From: CAYJBH01 sp964370765
Lineage (GTDB): Bacteria > Bacillota > Clostridia > Oscillospirales > Ruminococcaceae
DNA length: 9,856 nt
Assembly (NCBI GenBank): GCA_964370765.1
Contig: CAYJKW010000078.1
Location: 1-9,856, forward strand
Reading direction: 5' to 3'
In this document: positions 1-5,955 of the stretch, piece after piece
How the letters are laid out: each line of letters begins with the position of its first letter
Position numbering within the stretch: the stretch's first letter is position 1
Translations under genes and position numbers: made by a program
The notes under the pieces: generated by a model
Told to the model about the DNA's origin: nothing
The model's input: the letters and a program-made list of their open reading frames with translations, nothing else
Database searches by the model: none

Positions 1-125
1 CGAAGCTCAGTATGAAAGACTTTGTAAAGGCGAGTTTCCCATTCTATGTGTGTGTGTTCGTCGTACTAATGTTAATTACCTACATACCTGATCTAACCTT
101 GATACTACCAAGGATATTCAGTTAA
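1..125 (+). CDS. TRAP transporter large permease (DctM type), C-terminal fragment
   Basis: Reading from base 3 gives 40 codons in frame up to a TAA at 123-125; the gene starts before the window. The peptide begins KLSMKDFVKASFPFY, continues as one hydrophobic helix (about residues 15-28) and ends ITYIPDLTLILPRIFS. The pattern 'ASxPF', a membrane helix, 'ITYxPxLxLxLP' and then a stop within a few residues is the usual end of the DctM/YiaN large permease of tripartite (TRAP) transporters. These import organic acids or sugar acids with a periplasmic or lipoprotein binding protein and a small permease, driven by an ion gradient. The substrate cannot be read from this tail. It ends 107 bases before the IclR-family regulator, which fits a transporter co-regulated with the catabolic genes downstream. 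The family call rests on a short tail, so it is good but not certain. Confidence 0.8.
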   Translation, partial: KLSMKDFVKASFPFYVCVFVVLMLITYIPDLTLILPRIFS

Positions 126-232
126 CTGCTATAGATAACTGTACCTTTTAGTTAGTGATAAGCTGTAGGTAAACATATACGCATTAAATGAAATACTGTT
201 TTATACAGCGAATATATACGGGAGGTACAACT

Positions 233-992
233 ATGCAGGAGAAACAGGTAAAGAAAAACCAATCAATTGAGAGAAGCTTTTCAATAATTGAAGTAATGGC
301 TGAAACCGGCGGCGATATGAAGCTGCAGGAGATAGCGGCAAGGACTAAATTGTCGCCGGGAACAGCACTTAGACTACTATATACCCTTATGACACTAGGG
401 TATGTTACACAAAATGAAAGCACCCAACAATATGGCTTAACCTTAAAGTTTACCTATATAGGTAGGCAGGTTGAATCTAAATTTGATTTAAGGCATGTAG
501 TTAAACCCTATCTTGAGGAGATATCCAAGATTACAGGGGAGGCAAGCTGCCTATCGATAGAAGACAATAATGAGTTGCTATACATAGACAGTGTAGACGG
601 CGAGGATAGTTTACTTAAGGTAACACAAAAGATCGGCAAAAAGGCACCACTTTACTGCACTGCTGCCGGAAAGTTATACCTTACCGAAAAAACAGCTGAT
701 GAATTCGATCAACTATGTCCGGCCGAGAGCCTAATAAAGCTTACAGAACATACAATAGTAAACAAACGTGAGCTTATAAACTGTGTACAGCAGGCAAAGA
801 AAAATGATTTTGCGGTTGATGACGAGGAATGTGAACNNNNNNNNNNAATTTAACTCGGAAATTGTGGCAACAATAAGTGTAACCGGCCCCATATTTCGTA
901 TGAAACCGGAAAAGATAGAAACAATTAAGACGGTACTGTTACAGGAAAGAGAAAAGATGGAGTATGTGTTTTCACATACGAAGAACGCATAA
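233..992 (+). CDS. IclR-family transcriptional regulator (interrupted by an assembly gap)
   Basis: DNA-binding regulator of the IclR family. The start at 233 is chosen because a strong ribosome binding site (GGGAGGT, 220-226) lies just upstream; an in-frame ATG at 188 has none. Residues about 10-70 form the winged helix-turn-helix ('SIERSFSIIEVM', 'LQEIAARTKLSPGTALRLLYTL', 'GYVTQ'), and the ligand-binding domain starts near residue 85 ('KPYLEEISKITGEASCLS', 'GKKAPLYCTAAGKLYL'). A run of ten N follows codon 201. After it the family's C-terminal segment resumes in another frame (FNSEIVATISVTGP, to a TAA at 990-992). The visible 201 + 47 residues plus about 12 missing ones give the usual family length near 260, so the gene is probably intact. 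It lies between the TRAP permease and gcl, 39 bases before gcl. IclR-family AllR and YiaJ control gcl-type and sugar-acid loci in E. coli. I infer that it senses a pathway metabolite; no clear operator is visible. Confidence 0.9.
837..846. other. Assembly gap of ten N inside the regulator gene
   Basis: Ten undetermined bases. The codon phase before and after fits only if the true gap is a multiple of three, which ten is not, so this is a placeholder. Compared with the usual IclR C-terminal pattern (about 'DDEEcexGvrCvAaPifdfnsEivA'), roughly 12 residues, or about 36 bases, seem to be missing, including the conserved Cys-Val-Ala-Ala-Pro part of the effector pocket. The frame break is therefore an artefact and not evidence of a pseudogene. 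Confidence 0.95.
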
Positions 993-1031
993 CACTTTTT
1001 TGTGGCAGTGGAATAAGAAAAAGGAGATTTC

Positions 1032-2711
1032 ATGAAAGTAGCAGAAGCAATAGTACAAATTTTAGAAAAAGAAGGCATTACCGATGCGTTTGGCATTCCA
1101 GGTGCCGGAATTAACCCGGTTTATAAGTATCTACAAGATGCAAAGATTGACCACTACTGCATGAGACATGAGGAAGCTTGTGTTCACGCTGCAGATGGTT
1201 ACTACAGAGCAGGACATAAGATTGCTATAGCAATATGTACATCTGGCCCTGGTGCTACAAACTTTGTAACAGGACTTTATACAGCATTTATCGATTCTAT
1301 ACCTCTTTTAGCCATCACAGGTCAGGCAAATAGTGCTGTGTTGGACAAAGAGGCTTTTCAGTGTGTAAACATGGTTGATATTGCCAAGACAGTTGCAAAA
1401 AAATGCTACTGTGTATTAGATCCTGCTAAGGTTCCGGAAATAATGAAAGAAGCTTTCTACCTAATGAGAGCCGGACGTCCGGGCCCTGTACTATTAGACC
1501 TTCCTCTTGATATGCAGATGGCAGAGATCGATTTCAATATCGATGACTATACACCTGCTGCAATACCGGAGGTTAAGCCGGAAGCATCCGATATTAAAAA
1601 GGCTATCGATATGCTTGCAGAAAGCAAGAACCCAGTTATGATCATGGGTGGTGGTGTTATCCTTTCCCATGCTGAAAAAGAAGTTATCGCACTTGCAGAA
1701 GAGCTAAAGATTCCGGTTATCACAACATACATGGCAAAGGGTGGTATCCCAGAGAGTCATCCGCTAAACGCAGGTCATGCAGGTATTCAGGTTGGCCAGC
1801 CAATAGGTAATAAGATCCTAAGCGAGTCTGATGTTGTTCTTGGTATCGGCTGCCGTTTCACCGACAGACATACAGGTGACGTTGCAGTTTATCGTGAGGG
1901 CAGAAAGTTTATACATGTAAACATCGAGCCTACACAGATTGGTAAAGTATTCCCAGCAGACCTTGGCATAGTTTCCGATGCAAAGCTTGCTGCAGTAGCA
2001 CTACTTGACGAAGTTAAGGCAAGAGGCCTTGCACCTATGAACACAGAGCGTGCAGCAGGACTACCTGAGCTACGCACTCAGCTAAAGCGTAAGACAGACT
2101 ACGAAGGTAGCCCAATTATGCCACACAGATTCTTCGAAGAGCTTAACAAGGCGTTTGATGATGATACAATGTACACAGCAGGCTGTGGTATTACACAGAT
2201 CTGGGGTGGCCAGCTACAGGAGATCAACAAGCCGATGAGATACCTACCATCAGGTGGTGCAGGTACACTTGGTTTCGAGATTCCGGGTGCATTCGGTGCT
2301 AAGGTTGCAGATCCAAAAAATCACTGTGTAGTACCGGTTGGTGACTTTGGTTTTACATTCATGGTAGAAGAGATTGCAGTTGCAGCTGTGTTCGATAAGC
2401 CAATTATCGTTCCGATTCTTAACAATGCATACCTTGGCCTAATCCGTCAGAACCAGAAGGGTGCTTACGGTTACGAGTACGCAGTAGATATGCCTTACAA
2501 CCAGGATGGCACAATGGACTACGTAAAGGTAGCAGAAGGATTTGGCTGTATGGCAGAGCGTGTATTCACACCCGAAGAGCTTGCAGCAGCACTAGAAAGA
2601 GCAAAAAAATCCGGCAAAACATACATTATCGATGCTATCTGTGTACCAGAGCAACTTTGTGACATGGGTCCTTCAATTAAGGCTTGCAAAAGTTTTGCAC
2701 CAGAGGTATAA
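1032..2711 (+). CDS. gcl: Glyoxylate carboligase-like ThDP-dependent enzyme
   Basis: Thiamine-diphosphate enzyme of the acetohydroxyacid synthase/Gcl family, 559 residues (E. coli Gcl has 593). Gcl joins two glyoxylates to tartronate semialdehyde with loss of CO2, in the cytoplasm. Domains: N-terminal pyrimidine-binding (about 1-165, 'GIPGAGINP', 'TSGPGATN'), central FAD-type (about 185-325) and C-terminal PP-binding (about 375-530, GDFGF at 437-441 to LNN at 463-465, the Mg/ThDP motif). Gcl-like signatures rather than plain AHAS ones are RFTDRHTGDV (275-284), 'HVNIEPTQIGKVFPADLGIVSDAK' in split form at 295-318, NNAYLGLIRQ (464-473) and DYVKVAEGFGC (496-506). Odd: RHEEA (45-49) puts Glu47 where E. 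coli Gcl has Val51, so it keeps the canonical catalytic Glu. It starts at ATG 1032 after AAGGAG (1021-1026), and the isomerase gene follows 34 bases on. The family is sure; strict glyoxylate specificity is not. Confidence 0.88.
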   Translation: MKVAEAIVQILEKEGITDAFGIPGAGINPVYKYLQDAKIDHYCMRHEEACVHAADGYYRAGHKIAIAICTSGPGATNFVTGLYTAFIDSIPLLAITGQANSAVLDKEAFQCVNMVDIAKTVAKKCYCVLDPAKVPEIMKEAFYLMRAGRPGPVLLDLPLDMQMAEIDFNIDDYTPAAIPEVKPEASDIKKAIDMLAESKNPVMIMGGGVILSHAEKEVIALAEELKIPVITTYMAKGGIPESHPLNAGHAGIQVGQPIGNKILSESDVVLGIGCRFTDRHTGDVAVYREGRKFIHVNIEPTQIGKVFPADLGIVSDAKLAAVALLDEVKARGLAPMNTERAAGLPELRTQLKRKTDYEGSPIMPHRFFEELNKAFDDDTMYTAGCGITQIWGGQLQEINKPMRYLPSGGAGTLGFEIPGAFGAKVADPKNHCVVPVGDFGFTFMVEEIAVAAVFDKPIIVPILNNAYLGLIRQNQKGAYGYEYAVDMPYNQDGTMDYVKVAEGFGCMAERVFTPEELAAALERAKKSGKTYIIDAICVPEQLCDMGPSIKACKSFAPEV

Positions 2712-2745
2712 TTAGCAGGTAAACCATTGAGTACAAGGAGAAAAA

Positions 2746-3651
2746 ATGAAAGATCCGATTCAAAAATATTTTGATATAGGCACAATTCAATTTATGTCTT
2801 ATCCGGGTGCCGCAGGGCACTCGGTTACCGAGACTGTTAAGAAGCTAGCCTGTGACGATTTCTTTACCGCGATAGAGATGACTAAGGTTGCATCTGAGGA
2901 AGATCGTGCAGCAGTTAAGAAGATGCTAACCGAATCCGGCCTAAGGGTTGGATACGGTGCACAGCCAAGGCTAATGGGTGCAAAACTTAACCCAAATGCT
3001 ATCGATGAAGCTGCACGTAAAGAGGCAGAGGCTCTACTTATAGATGCAGTTGATGATGCAGAGTACCTTGGCGCAAAGGGAATAGCTTTCCTTGCAGGCC
3101 ATTGGGAAGAGGCCACAAAGGATGAGGCCTATGCACAGCTACTAAAGACAACCAGAAATGTTTGTGATTATGCAGCTGCAAAGGGCATGATGGTAGAGCT
3201 TGAAGTATTCGACTTTGATATGGACAAAAAGGCACTTATAGGGCCGGCTCCATATGCTGCAAAGTTTGCTGCTGATATGCGCACAAGCCATTCAAACTTT
3301 GGTCTGCTAGTAGACCTATCCCACTTCCCAACAACATACGAGACATCCAAGTTTGTTATCCAAACACTTCGCCCCTATATTACACATTTCCATATCGGTA
3401 ATGCTGTTGTTATAGATGGCTGTGAGGCTTATGGCGATATGCACCCAAGATTCGGCTATCCCAACAGTGCAAACGATACACCGGAGCTACTTGAGTTCTT
3501 TAAAATCCTAAAGGATGAAGGATTCTTCTGCCCCGAGGCACCATACATACTATCCTTTGAAGTAAAGCCGTGGGGCGATGAGGATGCAGATATTATTGTT
3601 GCTAACACAAAAAGAGTAATTAACAGAGCTTGGGCACTGTTAGAAGATTAA
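2746..3651 (+). CDS. TIM-barrel isomerase/epimerase in the hydroxypyruvate isomerase position
   Basis: A 301-residue protein of the xylose isomerase-like/AP endonuclease 2 TIM-barrel superfamily. Candidate metal and catalytic residues sit at the usual strand ends: Glu151 or Glu153 (VELEVFDF), Asp190 and His193 (LLVDLSHFP), His214/His216 (THFHIGNA) and Glu272 (LSFEVKP). Its place, 34 bases after gcl and 18 before a hydroxyacid dehydrogenase, is where Hyi (tartronate semialdehyde to hydroxypyruvate) sits in glyoxylate operons. It is longer than the ~258-residue E. coli Hyi and I see little direct similarity beyond the fold, so the same reaction is an inference from position. A different ketose or aldose substrate (3-epimerase or erythrulose/tetrulose-type isomerase) is possible. 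The segment HPRFGYPNSAND (233-244) may form a substrate lid. The start follows AAGGAG (2735-2740). It has no signal peptide or membrane segment. Confidence 0.75.
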   Translation: MKDPIQKYFDIGTIQFMSYPGAAGHSVTETVKKLACDDFFTAIEMTKVASEEDRAAVKKMLTESGLRVGYGAQPRLMGAKLNPNAIDEAARKEAEALLIDAVDDAEYLGAKGIAFLAGHWEEATKDEAYAQLLKTTRNVCDYAAAKGMMVELEVFDFDMDKKALIGPAPYAAKFAADMRTSHSNFGLLVDLSHFPTTYETSKFVIQTLRPYITHFHIGNAVVIDGCEAYGDMHPRFGYPNSANDTPELLEFFKILKDEGFFCPEAPYILSFEVKPWGDEDADIIVANTKRVINRAWALLED

Positions 3652-3669
3652 TTAAGGAGGTAACGGCAT

Positions 3670-4638
3670 ATGAAAATTGTAATCTTAGACGGTTACACCG
3701 AGAATCCCGGCGATCTTTCCTGGGAAGGCTTTGAAAAGCTTGGTGACCTTACAGTATACGATAGAACACCACTTGAAGATACAGCAGAGATTATTAAAAG
3801 AATCGGTGATGCAGAGGCTGTTATCACCAACAAAACACCGCTAAACAGCGAGGTTTTTGAAAAATGCACATCCATTAAATATGTTGGCGTACTTGCTACC
3901 GGCTACAACGTAGTTGATACCGCTGCTGCTAAGGCAAAAGGTGTTCCGGTTTGCAACATTCCAACATATGGTACAGATGCTGTAGGGCAGTTCGCAATAG
4001 CACTATTACTTGAAATCTGTCACCGTATTGGTCACCATAGCCAGAGCGTTGCTGACGGCAACTGGACAACAAACGCTGATTGGTGCTACTGGGATTACCC
4101 ACTAATTGAGCTTGCAGGTAAAAAAATCGGTATTATTGGTTACGGCAAAATTGGCCAGTCTACCGGTAGAATCGCACAGGCTCTTGGCATGACTGTACTT
4201 GCATACGATGCTTACAAAAATGAGTCACTAGTATCCGATACCTGCAAATATGTAGAGCTTGATGACCTATTTAAGGATGCAGACGTTATCTCGTTACATT
4301 GCCCACTGTTCCCAGAAACAGAGGGAATCATAAACAAGGACAACATCGCAAAGATGAAGGACGGCGTTATTATTATCAATAACTCCAGAGGTCCGCTAAT
4401 CGTTGAGGAAGACCTAAGGGATGCACTTAACAGTGGTAAGGTATACGCTGCCGGTCTTGATGTTGTTTCATCCGAGCCGATTAAGGCAGACAACCCACTT
4501 CTTTCTGCTAAGAACTGCCTAATCACCCCACATATCTCGTGGGCACCGAAGGAAAGCCGCCAGAGGCTTATGGACGTAGCTGTAAGCAACCTACAGGCAT
4601 ATGTTGACGGCAACCCAACAAACATTGTTAACAAATAA
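3670..4638 (+). CDS. NAD-dependent D-2-hydroxyacid dehydrogenase (glycerate/hydroxypyruvate reductase type)
   Basis: A 322-residue cytoplasmic dehydrogenase of the D-isomer 2-hydroxyacid family (HprA/SerA/LdhA fold). The Rossmann motif is GYGKIG (157-162), and Asp180 at the end of the next strand (LAYDAY) is the acidic residue that usually means NADH rather than NADPH. The catalytic set is complete: Arg240 (NNSRGP), Glu269 (SSEP) and His288 (TPHISW). The opening MKIVILDGYTENPGDLSW resembles the HprA-like (glycerate dehydrogenase) branch. The expected reaction is hydroxypyruvate plus NADH to D-glycerate, with glyoxylate to glycolate as a possible side activity. This fits its place after gcl and the isomerase: it takes the role that the unrelated tartronate semialdehyde reductase GlxR/GarR plays in E. 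coli. The start is well set by TTAAGGAGGT (3652-3661) eight bases before ATG. Family and fold are sure; the exact substrate is inferred from context. Confidence 0.88.
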   Translation: MKIVILDGYTENPGDLSWEGFEKLGDLTVYDRTPLEDTAEIIKRIGDAEAVITNKTPLNSEVFEKCTSIKYVGVLATGYNVVDTAAAKAKGVPVCNIPTYGTDAVGQFAIALLLEICHRIGHHSQSVADGNWTTNADWCYWDYPLIELAGKKIGIIGYGKIGQSTGRIAQALGMTVLAYDAYKNESLVSDTCKYVELDDLFKDADVISLHCPLFPETEGIINKDNIAKMKDGVIIINNSRGPLIVEEDLRDALNSGKVYAAGLDVVSSEPIKADNPLLSAKNCLITPHISWAPKESRQRLMDVAVSNLQAYVDGNPTNIVNK

Positions 4639-4651
4639 TTAGTCGTAACAA

Positions 4652-4665
4652 TCGGGGTAACCCGA
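4652..4665 (+). other. Short stem-loop with GTAA tetraloop between dehydrogenase and gldA
   Basis: TCGGG pairs perfectly with CCCGA around a GTAA loop, which as RNA is a GNRA-type tetraloop (GUAA). It is followed by an A-rich stretch, not a T tract, so it does not look like an intrinsic terminator on this strand. It lies in a 56-base spacer, 17 bases before the GGAGG site of gldA. It may mark an mRNA processing or stability point inside the operon; that role is a guess. Confidence 0.4.
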
Positions 4666-4694
4666 AAAAATAAAATTTTATGGAGGTTAAGGTC

Positions 4695-5834
4695 ATGAGA
4701 AAAGCATTTATTTGTCCGTCTAAATACGTACAGGGTGAAAACGAGCTGTTAAATTTAGGCTACTTTGTGCAAACATACGGTAAATCTGCACTACTTATTG
4801 CACATAAGGACGACGTACAAAGGGTAAAAGCTCAGCTTGATTCAACAGCTGCAAAGTTCTCTGTAACTTTTGTAGAAAGTAACTTCGGCGGAGAATGCTC
4901 AAGAGGTGAAGTTGCAAGGCTTCAGGGTGTTGCTAAGGAAAAAAACTGTGATTGTATTATCGGTCTTGGTGGCGGTAAGGCTATCGACACTGCAAAGTGT
5001 GTTGCAGAGGGTGGTAATCTAATTATCGTTCCTACAATTGCTGCAACAGATGCACCAACAAGTCACTCAGCAGTTCTATACACAGATGATGGTGCTTTTG
5101 ATGACTATGCATACTTTGTATCTAGCCCATCAGTTGTTCTTATCGATACAACAGTTATCTGTAAAGCACCTACAAGGTTTTTAGTTTCCGGTATGGGTGA
5201 TGCTCTTTCTACCTACTTTGAGGCAAGAGCTACCTCCGCTGCATATGCAAATGTAAATGCAGGCCTACCCTGTGGCGCAAGAGAAGGTTTCTGTGATAAG
5301 GCTTTCAGCACTAAAACAGCCCTTGCACTTGCTACACTTTGCTACGAAACACTACTTGCTGATGGCGTTAAGGCAAAAGAAGCTTGTGATGCAAACGTAG
5401 TTACACAGGCACTTGAGAATATTGTTGAGGCAAACATCCTGCTTTCCGGCCTTGGCTTTGAGAGCGGCGGCCTTGCAGGCGCACATGCTATTCATGACGG
5501 CCTAACAATTCTTGAAGGCGCACATAAATATTTCCACGGCGAAAAGGTTGCTTTCGGTACTATCGCTCAGCTTGTACTTGAAAATGCACCTACAGAAGAG
5601 CTATACGAAGTTCTTGATTTCTGCCTATCTGTTGGACTACCTATCTGCCTAGAGGATATCGGTGTTCCGGAGATCTCTGACGAGGAGTTGTTAGAGGTTG
5701 CTAAGAAGGCTTGTATACCAGAGGAATCTGTTCACTCCATGCCTTTCCCAATCACAGTAGATGCTGTAATGGCTGCAATTAAAACAGCCGATAAGATTGG
5801 TAAATCCTATAAAGCTTGTGGCTGTGGCTGCTAA
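4695..5834 (+). CDS. gldA: Glycerol dehydrogenase (iron/zinc-dependent alcohol dehydrogenase family)
   Basis: A 379-residue GldA-type enzyme, which interconverts glycerol and dihydroxyacetone with NAD(H) in the cytoplasm. Visible marks: FGGECS (64-69), GLGGGKAIDTAK (90-101, NAD binding), PTIAATDAP (113-121), GMGDALSTYFEAR (166-178), SGLGFESGGLAGAHAIHDG (251-269) and FHGEKVAFG (280-288). The metal ligands expected from the family are Asp169, His264 and His281. I chose the start at 4695 because the ATG at 4680 overlaps the ribosome binding site GGAGG (4682-4686). Odd: compared with E. coli GldA (367 aa) there is a Cys-containing insertion of about 12 residues (LPCGAREGFCDKAFS, 191-205) and a tail ending KACGCGC. 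It sits 56 bases after the dehydrogenase and before a dihydroxyacetone kinase, so glycerol to DHA to DHAP is the simplest joint route. Related enzymes accept other small diols and hydroxyketones, so the true substrate could differ. Confidence 0.92.
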   Translation: MRKAFICPSKYVQGENELLNLGYFVQTYGKSALLIAHKDDVQRVKAQLDSTAAKFSVTFVESNFGGECSRGEVARLQGVAKEKNCDCIIGLGGGKAIDTAKCVAEGGNLIIVPTIAATDAPTSHSAVLYTDDGAFDDYAYFVSSPSVVLIDTTVICKAPTRFLVSGMGDALSTYFEARATSAAYANVNAGLPCGAREGFCDKAFSTKTALALATLCYETLLADGVKAKEACDANVVTQALENIVEANILLSGLGFESGGLAGAHAIHDGLTILEGAHKYFHGEKVAFGTIAQLVLENAPTEELYEVLDFCLSVGLPICLEDIGVPEISDEELLEVAKKACIPEESVHSMPFPITVDAVMAAIKTADKIGKSYKACGCGC

Positions 5835-5855
5835 TCTTTAAAAACTTTATGGTGT

Positions 5856-5894
5856 CCCCTGTATCATTACTAAATTACTGAATTGATACAGGGG
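5856..5894 (+). terminator. Stem-loop after gldA (terminator-like, related to the one after the kinase)
   Basis: CCCCTGTATCA (5856-5866) pairs perfectly over 11 bp with TGATACAGGGG (5884-5894) around a 17-base loop. It starts 21 bases after the gldA stop and probably ends or thins out transcripts of the gcl-gldA run. No T tract follows directly, so it is not a textbook intrinsic terminator. An RNA-stabilising 3' structure or an attenuator before the kinase are alternatives. The stem and the loop pentamer ATTAC match the stem-loop at 7736-7779. Confidence 0.55.
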
Positions 5895-5933
5895 CTTACC
5901 ACTACAAACTTATAATTGTTTTATTAAATAAAA
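5883..5933 (+). promoter_or_regulatory. Candidate promoter and AT-rich palindrome upstream of the kinase gene
   Basis: A perfect -10 hexamer TATAAT lies at 5911-5916. The best -35-like hexamer, TTGATA at 5883-5888, is 22 bases upstream and overlaps the 3' arm of the stem-loop, so the spacing is poor. Just downstream lies a perfect 15-base palindrome TTTTATT-A-AATAAAA (5919-5933), which could bind a regulator or simply reflect AT richness. Together with the stem-loop this suggests the kinase gene can be transcribed on its own. This rests on pattern only. Confidence 0.35.
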
Positions 5934-5955
5934 TTATTAACAAGGAGCTAACTAG

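Noticed and set aside
2..91. Alternative frame at the left edge (starting EAQYERLCKG) as the end of the upstream gene
   Set aside because: Frame 3 gives a hydrophobic tail typical of DctM, whereas this frame gives a Cys/Arg-rich peptide with no family look.
123..171. Repeats TAACTG (123-128, 136-141) and inverted TACCT/AGGTA (142-146, 167-171) upstream of the regulator as an IclR operator or promoter
   Set aside because: Arms are only 5-6 bases and widely spaced, no convincing -35/-10 pair is present, and IclR operators lack a strict consensus that could be matched.
188..232. Longer regulator start at ATG 188
   Set aside because: No ribosome binding site precedes 188, while GGGAGGT sits right before ATG 233, and the added residues do not resemble the family N-terminus.
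731..1096. Minus-strand open frame spanning the N gap
   Set aside because: It crosses undetermined bases and overlaps the regulator and the gcl start; no supporting signal.
4680..4694. gldA start at ATG 4680
   Set aside because: That ATG overlaps the GGAGG ribosome site of the ATG at 4695, and the extra residues are absent from GldA proteins.
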